A stretch of DNA of 64,000 bases from Eublepharis macularius (GCF_028583425.1 NC_072796.1:86108464-86172463), one strand, 5' to 3'. Numbered from the stretch's first letter, positions 43,452-54,811 are shown. Numbers and translations: made by a program. Notes: generated from the sequence alone by a model not told the origin.

Positions 43452-45409
43452 CGGAGAGGGAGGAGGCCAAAGGATCGACCCCCCCTTCCATCACACCACA
43501 CAGTAAACTTGTTCCACTTCAGGGAATATGACTGCTGAGTGGACAAGCGGCGGGCATTCTGAAGTACATGCATTACTCCCTCAGAGAAACCCCGTCCTGA
43601 AGAATCAGCCACGCCATCAGTCTGAGTGTATGCACTCTGTGATGAAGCACCCCCCCCGGAAGGATAGTAGATCTGGCTGGTTTGGGAAATGGTGCATCTG
43701 GCTGTGGTCTCAGAAGTGCATGAAACCACGGCTGCCGTGGCCAGTAAGGAGTTATCAGAATGGCTGACGTTCTGTCCATCTGGATCTTGGAGATTACCCT
43801 GGCTAACAGGAGAAACGGGGGGGGGGGGGGGAATGTAAAGAAGGCGACCAGACCAAGTTAACTGAAATGCATCCCCAAGAGACTCGAGGCTGATGCCTCC
43901 TCTGGAACAATAGCGGGGAGTCTTGCAGTTCTCTTCTGTGGCGAAAAGGTCTAAGTCTGGGGTTCCCCATTCTGAAAAGACAGGATGTAAATACTTGTCA
44001 TGAAGAGACCACTCATGGTTGTCGCCCCCCGGTCTACTAAGATGGTCAGCCATAACATTGTCAACACCTGGTATATGAACTGCCACGAGCCATACTGAGT
44101 GATCAATGGCCCAATTCCAAATCTTCACAGTCTCTTCGCATAGCGCCAGAGACATAGTGCCCCCTTGTTTATTCAAATAAAACATTGTAGTGGTGTTATC
44201 TGTTAAGATTTGAACCGTCCTATTCTGCACCATATCAGAAAAAGAAATCAGTGCATAATAAACAGCGCGTAATTCAAGGAGGTTAATGTGTTCTTCACTC
44301 TCTGACTCATCCCACATACCATGAGCATATAAACCCTGACAGTGAGTACCCCACCCCAGGGTAGATGCATCTGTGGTGACCAAAAGGTCTGGCTGTCTAT
44401 AGCCAAAACCGACCCCTTCAAATAGGTTGGAGTCTTGCAAACACCAATCTAAAGATAAGAGAACCCTGCGAGGAATACTAAGTTTCTTACACTGGGAGTC
44501 TTTGTCAGGGAAAAAGGTTCTAGAAAACCAAAGTTGCAATGGTCGCATCCTAAGTCTTGCCAGGGAGACTACAGCCATAGTGGCAGCCATATAGCCCAAA
44601 AGCACTTGAATGAACCTAGCTGGTTGGAACCTGCACCTCTTAAATTTTTTAATGAGTGCTTTGATCTTATTTGCCCTATCCATGGGCAAAACCCCCACAT
44701 CCTGTGACCCATTGATAATAGCCCCTATAAATTGAGTGACTTTAGAGGGGACAAGCTTCGATTTCTTTTGACTGACAAACAATCCCAGTTTCAAACAGGT
44801 GGACAAGGTGATGGAAATCTGATTGGTCACATCTTCCTCCGACTGGCCAAGGATCAACCAGTCATCAAGATAAGGAAAGATACAACAGCCTTGTGTTCTA
44901 AGGAAGGCAATCACTACCGCCACACATTTAGTAAATACCCTGGGGGCAGTGGACAAACCGAAGGGAAGGACACGGTACTGAAAGATACGAGTACCACAGG
45001 TAAAGCAAAGGAATTTTCTATGGTCAGGGAAGATAGAGATGTGAAAATACACATCTTTGAGATGTAAAACCTCAAACCAACAGTTAGAGGGTATCAGAGT
45101 TAGGACCATCTGCAGTGTGTTCATCTTAAACTTTCGGACCCGTATAGATTTATTCAGTTCTCGGAGGTCCAAGATAGGGCGGAGTCCCCCATCTTTCTTC
45201 TCCACCACAAAAAGGTTTGAATAGAAACCGAGTGGAGAGGAAGAGTGTGCCACCTCTTCAATAGCCCCTTTCAGTAACAAGGCCAAAAGTTCTGAAACTA
45301 CTCCCGGTTGAGGTGTTTGAGAAGAGAAAACAGGAAGCTGGATACCAGGCCACTGAACAATCTCAATTTTATATCCAACTTTAACCAATTGTAACACCCA
45401 AACATCCAA
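43424..45409 (-). CDS. DIRS copy 3 reverse transcriptase-RNase H
   Basis: A 661-residue ORF. RT: NLFVVEKKDGGLRPILDLRE (65-84), motif A region LHLKDVYFHIS (Asp119), LPFGLSTAPRVFTK (148-161) and YLDD (180-183). RNase H: TTDASTLGWG (Asp347), INLLELRAV, LTDNTTTMFYLNKQGG (Asp404) and GVDNVMADHLSR (Asp455). Next comes the DIRS word WGTPDLDLFATEEN. Between about 43,820 and 43,650 the true frame is another one (ILITPYWPRQPWFHALL): a 13-nt G run and an 8-nt C run shift the frame out and back. The ORF is thus open, but a middle stretch of it is not authentic. The N-terminus overlaps gag by about 300 nt of frame change. Confidence 0.9.
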   Translation of the reverse strand: MDVWVLQLVKVGYKIEIVQWPGIQLPVFSSQTPQPGVVSELLALLLKGAIEEVAHSSSPLGFYSNLFVVEKKDGGLRPILDLRELNKSIRVRKFKMNTLQMVLTLIPSNCWFEVLHLKDVYFHISIFPDHRKFLCFTCGTRIFQYRVLPFGLSTAPRVFTKCVAVVIAFLRTQGCCIFPYLDDWLILGQSEEDVTNQISITLSTCLKLGLFVSQKKSKLVPSKVTQFIGAIINGSQDVGVLPMDRANKIKALIKKFKRCRFQPARFIQVLLGYMAATMAVVSLARLRMRPLQLWFSRTFFPDKDSQCKKLSIPRRVLLSLDWCLQDSNLFEGVGFGYRQPDLLVTTDASTLGWGTHCQGLYAHGMWDESESEEHINLLELRAVYYALISFSDMVQNRTVQILTDNTTTMFYLNKQGGTMSLALCEETVKIWNWAIDHSVWLVAVHIPGVDNVMADHLSRPGGDNHEWSLHDKYLHPVFSEWGTPDLDLFATEENCKTPRYCSRGGISLESLGDAFQLTWSGRLLYIPPPPPVSPVSQGNLQDPDGQNVSHSDNSLLATAAVVSCTSETTARCTISQTSQIYYPSGGGASSQSAYTQTDGVADSSGRGFSEGVMHVLQNARRLSTQQSYSLKWNKFTVWCDGRGGRSFGLLPLRCSGLFVGA

Positions 45410-45484
45410 AGTGATGCAGCACCATTCAGAGAAAAGAGACAGCCTGTCCCCAAAGGAGGGGTCAGGTCCCTGTAATTGTCAGAA

Positions 45485-46518
45485 CTATTTTTGGGAATGT
45501 CCAGAATCTTTAGGCTGGTGCTGGTTATTTCCCTGCCTGTTCTTATTGCCCTGCCTCCTCCTCGGGAAGGTAGATTGTGGACTCTGATACTGGCGCTGAT
45601 GTTGGAATCCGTACCCATAATAGGGATGATAGCGTTGTTGAAGGTTCCTTGCGTAAGATCTAAATTGAGGGCGAGTAGACTGGTGTTGATGTAAGACACC
45701 GTAGGATCGAGCTGTCAACCTGTCCTTACGCTTCTTAGAGAGATAATCATCTGTTCTGTCAGAGAACAGGTTCTGTCCTTTGAAAGGGAGATCCTCAACT
45801 TTGGACCTCGTCTCTGGTGGCAAGGCAGTGGTCCTCAGCCATGCAAATCTGCGTAGGACGAGAGCAGACAGAAGTGCTCTGGCAGAAGTATCCGCCATGT
45901 TCCTGCTCACATTAATTTGATGGCGAGACAAGCAAACAGCCTCTTTCTGAATAACTCTAAGGAAGATTCTTTGATCTTCAGGCAATTGAGGTACGAATGT
46001 CGCAACCTTTGTCCACAGAAGTAATTGATAGGCAGATATCATAGCTGCATAATTGGCGATCTTGATGCCAAACGCCGCGGAGGTATAAACCTTCCTAGCC
46101 AGGGAGTAGACCTTTCTGCTGTCCTTATCCGATGGGACAAAGATCCCTGTTTAGGTTTCGCCTGCATGTCCTCTGTTACAAGTGAAGACGGAGGCGGGTG
46201 GAGAGAGAGGAATGGGCACTGTTCATCCTTAACTCTATACAAGTTTTCCACTTTCTTATTCGTGGCAGGGGTCGAAGCAGGCTTTAGGTTCAACCCTGAA
46301 AGGAGTTCCACAAAGCCCTCAATCATAGGGAAGGCAACTGTCGGAGTCGACCCCGAGTATATATGTTTTAGGATCTTATCATTTGAACGTGGTTCCGAAG
46401 AAGCCACCTCGATTTCAAGCGCCTTCGCCATCCGCTGGAGGAGTTCATTATAGGTGCAAAAATCGTCAGTTGGGGAAGCCTCCTCCGATGGGCCGATCAC
46501 CCCGTTGGGTGAATCCAA
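45485..46518 (-). pseudogene. DIRS copy 3 gag, main part
   Basis: Two frames meeting at about 46,040: 46518-46039 (ending FIPPRRLASRSPIMQL) and 46042-45485. The second has LPEDQRIFLRVIQKE, SRNMADTSARALLSALVLRR, LPFKGQNLFSDRTD, and then an Arg/Gln/Tyr-rich tail (NLQQRYHPYYGYGFQHQRQY), likely nucleic-acid binding. Copy 1 has the same blocks, so both belong to one lineage. Confidence 0.85.
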
Positions 46519-46539
46519 AGGGGGGCAGTCATAGGGTCT

Positions 46540-47622
46540 CTAATAACAGGCATAAGTCTCATACTCCATGTCTGAAAACCCAGGGGTCCGTCTGGATTCC
46601 CCCGAGGAACCCGCATGCATAGAGGGTGACCTAGAACGTCTCCTGGTTCCATGCTCTGAACCATAGGATCCCTCTCTGTAATAGCGGTGGGACGAAGGAC
46701 TCACCGCAGAATGGTGTCGTCTCGAGTAAGGGCTGTATCTCTCAGCTCGGCGCGACTTCGAATGACCTCTATCCGTGCAAGAGGAGCGAGAGGACCAAGA
46801 GTCGCGAGATGGCAACCAAGGTATCCCCGTTGGAGTTGGGGGGTTTTCAGTCATAATGACATCCGATTCTCAAGACCTCTTGGATGCCGGGGTTCTCCGA
46901 GGGGAAGCTGCATCCCCAGACCCACGATGACTCTTAGAAGGTGGCTCGGATCCAGAAACACCTTGCTGAGTGACTGTCAGTTGAGGGGTAATAACACTCT
47001 CAAGTACTTGTTTGTCAGATTTAGAAGACTGATGCTTCTTTTTCTTTTCCAGAGTCACCCCTGATGGTTCCAAAGAGCCCTTCGGAACTGAAGATTTTCG
47101 TAAAGTGCTGCATTGGTCCGACTTCGATCCGCTCCAAGGGGTTCTCGGTTCCGACAGGGCTGCAGAACTCTCCCTCATGGGCCGATCACCTGATAAGGAC
47201 CGCAGCGGTTCCGAAGCTGGTCTCGACTCCAAGATCGGATCCGATAAGATGGGAGCAGTCGGTTCCGAGGAACTCTGAACTGGCATAATCGGGCTCGGCT
47301 GTCATGAGACGGTGTGGGCGGGAGACTGGCGGGAACGAGGCGACTTTTCCGAAGACTTCGAAGTCGGAGTGGTAGGTTTTTCTTGCGCAGTGGATTTGCC
47401 CTTCATTGGAGGGTCAGTCACCGCCATCGCGCATTACCACAGATAGGCTTGAAGTCTACCCGCCCTTTCTGCCCTGGCCTTTGGAGTGAAGATGCGGCAG
47501 TACTTACAGGCCTGTGGGTTGTGGGTTTCCCCCAAACAGTATAGGCAAGTTGAATGACCGTCAGACTTTGTCATTTTTCTATCACAAGAAGAACACCTCT
47601 TAAATAAAGCTTTTTCCGACAT
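46540..47622 (-). pseudogene. DIRS copy 3 gag, N-terminal part
   Basis: It starts MSEKALFKRCSSCDRKMTKS at 47622, with cysteine pairs CSSC, CLYC and CKYC that suggest a zinc-binding module, then Ser/Pro/Arg-rich low-complexity frames at 47286-46870 and 46854-46540. Stops and frame changes divide the segments. The start lies about 70 bp inside the right terminal repeat, as expected for the first gene. Confidence 0.75.
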
Positions 47623-47689
47623 CTTTCAGATCACGATGAGAGGCTTTCCGAAGAGCAGAGCTAGCAAGAACCTCTCAAGTCGGCGGCAA

Positions 47690-47880
47690 AAGAGGACCTG
47701 AGGGTATGTCGGGGCACCTCGCCTCTTAGGAGCCGTTTTTCGGCAGGAAAGACGGCCGCGCATGCGTGCTAGGAGGCAGGGACGCCCCCTAGTGGTTTTG
47801 AGGTGTAAAAGTCTCTGAAGTCGGCAGGCCTGCACATGCGCAGTCCCATGTGGGACTGCACAGGAAGACCGCAGATGAAC
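47690..47880 (-). repeat. Right inverted terminal repeat of DIRS copy 3
   Basis: Reverse complement of 42189-42385. The element ends at GCAGATGAAC (47880), directly followed by the host repeat (ATTAGTTGTTGTAG). Confidence 0.85.
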
Positions 47881-48085
47881 ATTAGTTGTTGTAGATTTTC
47901 CAGGCTGTAAGGCCATGGTCTTGGCATGGTAGTTCCTGACGTTTCTCCAGCAGCTGTGACTGGCATCTTCAGAATTCTGTCTTTCAGTGCTACACCTCTG
48001 GAGATGCCAGTCACAGCTGCTGGTGAAACATCAGGAACTACCATGCCAAGACCATGGCCATACAGCCTGGAAAATCTACAACAAC

Positions 48086-48103
48086 TAACAGACAACATAT
48101 ATT
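48086..48103 (+). repeat. Right copy of the 18-bp target-site duplication
   Basis: TAACAGACAACATATATT, identical to 42120-42137. Confidence 0.9.
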
Positions 48104-49402
48104 TTACATAATAAAAGTTCAAGTAAATGAATCCTTAAAGCCTCTCAAAGACAGAAAAGTGCTAAGGAATTCCATTTGGCACTTATTTTAGTGCTATGAG
48201 ATACACATTTAGTGGTAGCAACAGCTTGAAGTGAGACTGAACCACAACCCAAAAGTTTGAGTGGCCTGGAATATATGAGAAGGTGTTCCCTGGAGTATCT
48301 CTGGCCAAAGCCATACAGGGCTTTAAAAATAATCTTCTAAGATTTTAAATACACTAGACCAATAAACCTTAGCTATTGAACATTGCCATCAAATACAAAA
48401 GAGGGATCCCACTTTATTATTGCACCTCAAGTACACTTTGGTCGATGCTGTTTCAAATGTAGCCACTGTTATCTGGTGTGAAATACCATCAATACATTAT
48501 TTTTAATGTTTTCCCTCATTTTTATGTTCAGCGATATTTTTACAATATGAGTATACATCTTTTACCATCTGTTCTTCAAAACAGCATTGCTGAGGGTATA
48601 CCTGCCTCTTGTAGCTCTTTCATAAGAAGCAACAGATCTTAAATACCATGCCTGCTTTTGTCCAATGGCTTGTTTTTAATATAGTGATGTGGTTTTAATT
48701 GTTAGCCGTTCTGAGTAGGATTCTGAAGAGGGGACATAGAAATATCCTAAACGAATAAAGCCACATTCAAAAGTAGCCTGATAGCATGCCAATTAAATAA
48801 GAAGGGTATGCACCACAGAAACCAAGTCTTTCTGCTTCAGGAAGTTGGCAAAGTGCATAAAATACACACTTTGCTATTTCTTCTACCTACCCTTCCAAAA
48901 AGAAGCTTGGGTCCAAATACACTTCCTAAACTAATCTGATGTTTTAGAAGAAGTTAACCTTATCTATGACAGGTATTCCCACCATTCTAATTGGATTGTC
49001 TGTTGTGAGCAATTCCCTTTTGTGTGGACCAAGTTTCTACTTTCTCATTCTCATCTAGTCCATCACTGACTTTAAACAGCAGCTCACAAATGAAACCACT
49101 TCACTAGGTTCAAATGAACAGGAAGAACAGAGCTGAGTGTCAATTGCATATTAATGAGAACTCACTCTACAATTCTAGGCAAACTACTTCAGCAGCTTCA
49201 TAAAAACATAGACAACAGCATAGATTTGTGAAGGCCCATAACTGAGCTCTCACCCAGAGGACCAACCAATGACTCCTACAGGCAAGATAAGAATGGAACC
49301 ACTGCTGGTGTCCCCAGATCCTAGATCACTTGGTCTAAAAGAATACCAAAGCTGAAGAGAGAGCTGGGCAAATTAGGAGATTCACACATTCCCCATATCT
49401 AG
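48104..49402. other. No recognised feature
   Basis: AT-rich DNA, probably intronic to ALKAL1; nothing identifiable. Confidence 0.55.
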
Positions 49403-50478
49403 GGTTGCCAGATGGTTTCAACCCAAATACTGGACACTCTCCATGTTTCCTATGCATGTGTGTAGCATGTGCATGGGCTCCAGAAGCCTCAATGACATCA
49501 CTTCTTGTTGAAAACCAGACGCTGTAGGTCTCAGTGGAGTCAAAATCAGCCCAAAACATAGCATTTTTGCACACAACCCTAAGCCTGCAGATTCATAAGT
49601 AAATCCCTTGGAGCACAGTAGATCTTACAGCTTAGTTTAGGATTGCAGCCACAGTCTATTTCAGTTATGTTACAATAAGGAAGAAACATGCACTTTTTTG
49701 TCAAGGGAGCCTGAAACTGCATTTGGGAAAGGTGTGTGTTTTGAACATTTAATCATTCTCCCATTTTGAGATTTGGGTGGGGGGAAGCCTACCTGAATCT
49801 TCCTGCATCAGGATGAGGTAGAAAATGAGAGTTGAAGGTTATCAACGTGCATTCCACACACACACACCCCAACACCACTGTCAATTATCCAACTCAGGCA
49901 GGCTCCATCACTTGCTCTGGCTATTAACTTGAAAAGGTGGATGACTGCGAGAGGGAAGGGAATTGAATGGGAAATCTGAGTAAGTGCAGTGCTGCCTTGA
50001 GATGGAGAATGTGATGCTGGCTGAGGTGACTGGGCAATCAACTGGCTGCTAAATGGAAGCGGAGAGGGTTGGAAGAGGGAGGGTTGGAAGAGGGAGGCAG
50101 GGAGGAGGAGCTCAAGCTCTGCTCTCCTCAGCAGGAGCCTCCAGCAGCTTATTGGGTGGAACCAATATGCTGCTGGGTGAAACCACAGGTGTGTGTGGGG
50201 TGGGGGGGGGAGGAGGACAAGGGAGGAGGCAGGAAAGTGGCAGCAGAGCTCAAGCCCCATTCTCTTCAGTGAGAGCCTGCGCTTGCCTTCTCCTCCTATG
50301 AGACACTGTGTCACCAGCCAGCCTCTTGGCATATCAGCAGCCGTAGGAGCCTGATGGCACTGAGGGCTGCCCACCAAAATTCTTGCAAGCCCAGGCACAG
50401 CAGCAGCTGGCCCAGCTGCTCATCTTGTTTGGTTTGGCTGCTGCTGGTCTCCACCACATGAAAATACTGGACATTTAA
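49403..50478. mobile_element. Possible uncharacterised interspersed repeat
   Basis: Starts TAGGGTTGCCAGATGG, with AAATACTGGACA at both ends (about 49,427 and 50,463). Inside is a GC-rich block with GGTTGGAAGAGGGAG repeats (50,067-50,100). The start resembles the TAGGGTTGCCA ends of other non-autonomous DNA elements here. Boundaries and family are uncertain; there is no coding sequence. Confidence 0.35.
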
Positions 50479-50489
50479 ATGTTTATATT

Positions 50490-50610
50490 TTATTTTTTTA
50501 TTGGATTTTTAGCCCGCCCTCCCCGCAAGCAGGCTCAGGGTGGGTCACAATCATAAATAAGATACAGTAAGTAAAACCAATAAAATAACATCACATTCCA
50601 AATGGGACAC
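50490..50610 (-). mobile_element. SINE/LINE 3'-end fragment, reverse
   Basis: TTATTGGATTTTTAGCCCGCCCTCCCCGCAAGCAGGCTCAGGG is split here into GGATTTTTAGCCCGCCCTCC and GCAAGCAGGCTCAGGG, the reverse complement of the 3'-tail type at 15,362. Confidence 0.6.
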
Positions 50611-52366
50611 CCTTCCCCCTTTCCCTGCCCACCATTCACAAGGGAAGAAAAGGGTGGAGGTGTGGGTTGGTGAACCTCTAACTCTTCAAGCATGGGGAGG
50701 TAGATGGACCATATGCTCCCCTCCCCCCCCACCACTGACAGGAGACCGGAAGAATTTCATCCACAAAGAACACAGTAAATGTGTCACAGTTGATCACCAG
50801 GAGTTCTAAATGGATTCTGATAACCCATTTTACACAGAAACATCGAAGTCTTCTCAGTCACTGACTACTTGATCACTTTGCCTAAGAATGGGAGATCTGA
50901 CACAGGTACATAATTCCCACATCTGGGGAATTAAGAGAATGCTTTTTCAAAAGAGTATCACTACAGCTTCCTTCATACTAGACAGCTTTATGCCTTCTCT
51001 TAGAAGTTAAAATGTGTTACTGAACAATTCCACTAACAAGCAAATACGGCATAGTATCCTCAAGGAATCTAAATGATGTCAAAATCTACTATGGGAGGAA
51101 TAAGATGCAGTAAACCCTTAACACCCTAAAACAGCTCCAATGTACAGGACTAAGAAGACACATTAATGGCAGAGATGTAAGACTCCTTCACTGCCAAAGA
51201 GAAGTGTTCATGGGTTCCAGCCCACGATTAATTAAATTCATTGTGAGTTTCACTCCATTTAAGTTTAAATCACTGTACCTACTACTTAAGATTCCTATTT
51301 AATCATGACAAGCAATGCACATTGGCAGCAAGGAGAATATACTTTGATGATCTATTTCCTGGCTCATCTCCCTAATCCAACAGCAAAGGCAAACCAGACC
51401 AATCTCCCATTCGCCTAAGGCTATTTGAAAACCAACTAGATCCTTAGCCCTTGGATGGCAGACCATCTTAATAGGTCTGCCCTGCTAACAGTGTCAGTAA
51501 GGGCTAAAAGCCCAGCTGCCATGATTTATCCACGGCAGTGGCAAAACCATCAAGACTAATTCCCATCCTTGATCAGAACCAAAGACTAAATTGAATTTTT
51601 GATCCACAATATGGTTAGGAGGAAACATATACTGAGATCTAGCCCATGGTCACCAGGAACTCTTGAGCTGTCCCTGCTAATGCAGGAGAGAAATTGAAAT
51701 TCTACAGGTCAAGACCAGCTCAGTTAAGAAGGTTGTTAGGCAACAGGATAGCCAATAGAGGATCTATCTCATAAACTCCAGCACAAGATATAGTCTCTTG
51801 ACATAAATCAGTCCCTCAGAAGGAATCTTGTAAATTAAATGGAATTGGCCCTCCCTCACTCTGCACTCATTTTCTGAAAACTGCTCTTTCATAGACCAGC
51901 CAGTTGACAAAAGCTAGGACCAGGGGGAACCCCAGTATAATTCACTACACATGTCAAGGCAGACCCTTAATTTAGGTCGCTTCCACATGTCCTTAATAAG
52001 ACAGCCTGCCAACAGAACTTTGGCGAGTTATCTCACTCATTACACACATCATTGTTTCCCATGGGCAAGCAGGTCATGATAATCTCAGTTTTTAAGCAAT
52101 TTTTGTGAGACCTGTTTTATTCCGTTTTCATTTTTGATGCCATTTTTTCCATGTATCAATGCACATTAAGGCTTTTTTGTGCTTTTGAAGTGCCCTCCCA
52201 CAAATCTCTTCTTTTTACTTTTGTAATGGTCCTTGCACTATTACGATATCTATGTATACAAAGGGAATCATACTGCAGTCCTTGCTACATTGGATCACTC
52301 ATCAATCAGAGTATCAGTCTAGGATCAACACTGAGAACAGAATGCCATTTCTGATTTTATTTCAAA
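50611..52366. other. No recognised feature
   Basis: Non-coding DNA without clear repeats. Confidence 0.5.
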
Positions 52367-52689
52367 CTATCAATGAGGCCCGTTGTTACGGGAAATACAA
52401 TGGGTCCTAGCAGTGCTCCCTTCCCCCGCCTCTCCCCATGGCATCAGACAAGGGGGAGATTGGGGAAGAGAGGAGGGCTCCCTCCTCCTTCGACCCCTCA
52501 ACCACTGCTTGGCTTGTGGGCGGCCCTCCCAAGTCCCCCAACGGAGGTGGTGGGGAGCCCCACCTACTCTGCTGTGGGACCTTGGGAGGGCTTTGCCGCT
52601 GTGACTCGCTTCTTATCCCTGCGTACTGTGCCTCTGCAGGGATAAGAACTGAGTGGTAGGGAACATGGTCTGGCTTTTATATAGTAGGA
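52367..52689 (-). mobile_element. Non-autonomous Helitron, second copy type
   Basis: The minus-strand start is TCCTACTATATAAAAGCC, preceded by A, the same start as the element at 25,265. The end has a short hairpin (CCCGTAACAACGGG) followed ten bases later by ATAG, a one-base-worn CTAG, then T. The interior is GC-rich and unrelated to the first Helitron, so the two share only their 5' ends. There is no Rep/helicase coding. Confidence 0.7.
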
Positions 52690-54252
52690 TATGGAATCAC
52701 ATGATCGCACTACTCTACTGTTCACATATTTATTAAACTCTTTTGCATTTAAAACTTTGAGTGGGAAATCAATGGTAGAGAAGGAGTACTACGCATGCCC
52801 AGTTTCTACAGAAGCTGAAAAACATATAGTGCAATCCCGCATGCGCTAAAAAAAAAAAGTTGGGTGGGAATGCACCAACGTCATTTGTAATGAGGAATAA
52901 AGATAAAGAATGCATTTTCTGTTTTGGGACCTTTTTCCCCCCCGTGACAAACACCCACAAAACACGCATGAGGACAATGCATGTGGAAGGTGAGTTCTCG
53001 AAGCGGATCAGGAAGTCATGGCTTTGGGACAGGGGAAGCCTGAAAAAATTGGAGCATGTGGAAGTGACCTTACACTTGGTATGACAATAGTACTTCTGTG
53101 TGCAAAACAACCTATTGAGTGACAGGAGAGTTCTGTTTAACTCCTAGGGTGCAACAGTGCAAACAGTTCTCCACTTATGAATAGAAGAACTGGGTTGTTA
53201 CCCTTGTATGGAACTCTGAGTTATAATTTAATCTTGATGTTTTTATTAACATTATTATCAGGTAAAGCTATACAACCAGAAGGCTTAGTACAAGTTCCTT
53301 TCTTCATACAACTTCTAGTTTATTCAACTAGAACTGGAACATTTTAAGAATTTAAGTTACAATCCTAAACTCAATGGGATTTACTTTTGTGTATACAAGC
53401 TTAGAACTGCACTGTGGGTTACCCAATTCTACTACAATAGTAGGGCACTATACAATGAATTAACAAATAACAGCATGTTCTATTAAACAAAGAGAATCCA
53501 AAAACCAAAAGTGGTGACCTTAATGAACCTCTGTTTTGTTTTATAATAGTAGCTGTCATCTTGATAGACTGTACATGGGGAAAACAGCATAGTTTCAGTC
53601 AAATGTGAAGAAACCAAATTCTAAGCTGTAAATGTCTGGAGTTTTTTGTAAACACTTTGATAAGCACACTCAATCAGTTAGCAAAAATATTTGGTTTACA
53701 TTTTTTTTTGTTTAATGTATATGCCAAGTTTTAATTCAGAGTTCTTAACATGGATCTTTACTGTGCACAAACAGAGTCCTTTCTGTGAAATATTTAAAGA
53801 ATAATTTCAAGCATAAATGTTATATTATCTTGCCTAGAGGAAGCCTCACCACTACCACTTTCCCCATGACAAAAGGTCCAAGAAAGGCAATGTGTTATTT
53901 TTATACAGATCTAAAAAGACTTTACAGTCTCAAATAAAGCATGCTTTATCATTTGTTTAAGCATTATGGACCTACATCTTTGCAATCACAGGCAATGTTA
54001 CAAGAGAATAAAAATGAGATGGAATTGCATTTTATAAGGAAGAGTCTGATGCCTAGTATAAGCTCAGTTAATAATTAAAAGTGATCTTCTTCATCAGAGA
54101 TTTATTTCTTATTTCCAGTATGACCTTTTAACTTGTATATGCCTAGTTTTCTTTAGATAATTAAGCATTATGGAACAAATCCCACCCCTTACTCCACAGG
54201 TGGCCACTGTTATGAAAAGCTGGAGAGATGGTAATAGAACACATCCACTTAC
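52690..54252. other. No recognised gene
   Basis: Holds a worn fragment of the palindromic MITE family at about 53,340-53,420 (CAATCCTAAACTCAATGGGA). The rest is AT-rich with nothing identifiable. Confidence 0.5.
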
Positions 54253-54348
54253 TGTCTGATGCTTGAGATGTTGTTTTTGTAGCAGCAGATGGGCCACAAG
54301 ATTAGTTAGATTCAGATGCACAATGTCAGACAAGAACTCCTGAATGTC
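54253..54348 (-). CDS. Candidate unidentified 32-codon exon
   Basis: A 96-bp minus-strand segment open in one frame (DIQEFLSDIVHLNLTNLVAH, then LLLQKQHLKHQT). It is preceded by a pyrimidine-rich acceptor (CTGCTTTTTACAAG) and followed by a donor (ACA, then GTAAGTGG). The length is a multiple of three, phase 0. The composition is plausible for an amphipathic helix. It does not fit the phase needed to join ALKAL1 and I do not recognise the family. It could be an exon of another minus-strand gene, an alternative exon, or chance. Confidence 0.35.
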
Positions 54349-54811
54349 CTTGTAAAAAGCAGTTGTTTTTTTCAGCTAATCTTGATACCACTCCTATTGG
54401 AATAAAACTTCCTGAAGAGAGAGTACATAGCTTGAAAGCACAGTATCCCTTTGAGTTCAATTCCTATCTTTGGAACAAAAGCTATCTTATCCATTTAGTT
54501 AACAAAGGATCTTTAGCAATTACAGTGCCTGAGATGGTGAGATTGAAAATCATCTGATCTCATTTCTCATTAAGAATAATTCACAGTCAGCAAAATAAGA
54601 AGGTGATAAGCTTCTTTTGACTTGCCACCTTGGCCTGCTTGGAAGACCATATTTACTGCATAATAACTACAAACATCAAGTGCAAGCTTGGCAGTGAAAA
54701 ACAGTTGTAATAATCACAGCTAACATTGATAGCTTTATTTTTGTGTTAATCTGACCTCAATGGAATATTACTAACTCATGCTACTTGGGTGTGGTAGTTA
54801 TTACTTGTCAA
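54349..54811. other. No recognised feature
   Basis: AT-rich DNA. It ends with CTTGTCAA (54804-54811), the left target duplication of the hAT-type element. Confidence 0.6.

Larger units (their letters stand above)
42161..47880 (-). mobile_element. DIRS retrotransposon, copy 3, nearly complete
   Basis: Inverted terminal repeats of about 190 bp (42189-42385 and 47690-47880) share GTTCATCT, TGCGCATG, CACTAGGGGGC, CGCATGCG and CGGCTCCTAAGAGGCG. On the minus strand come gag, RT-RNase H and tyrosine recombinase. Next to the left repeat, 42435-42530 holds copies of both element ends (CACGGAAGACCTAGATGAAC and CATCTGCGGTCTTCCTGTG), matching the internal complementary region of DIRS elements, which serves in rebuilding the ends during circular replication. 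DIRS elements integrate through the recombinase and make no target duplication; none is seen at this junction. Confidence 0.92.
42138..48085. mobile_element. Penelope-type palindromic repeat, split by DIRS copy 3
   Basis: The left piece (42138-42160) reads GTCAAAGGCTTTCATGGCCG, and the right piece (about 47881-48085) begins GTTGTTGTAGATTTTCCAGG. These are adjoining parts of one known-looking reptile repeat. The right piece contains two head-to-head hammerhead-like motifs: minus strand CTGAAGATGCCAG..CTGGAGAAACGTC at about 47,973-47,937, and plus strand CTGGAGATGCCAG..CTGGTGAAACATC at about 47,998-48,031. Arms are nearly identical. The exact 18-bp duplication outside both pieces proves they were one insertion. 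Without the DIRS the element is about 230 bp. Confidence 0.85.
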
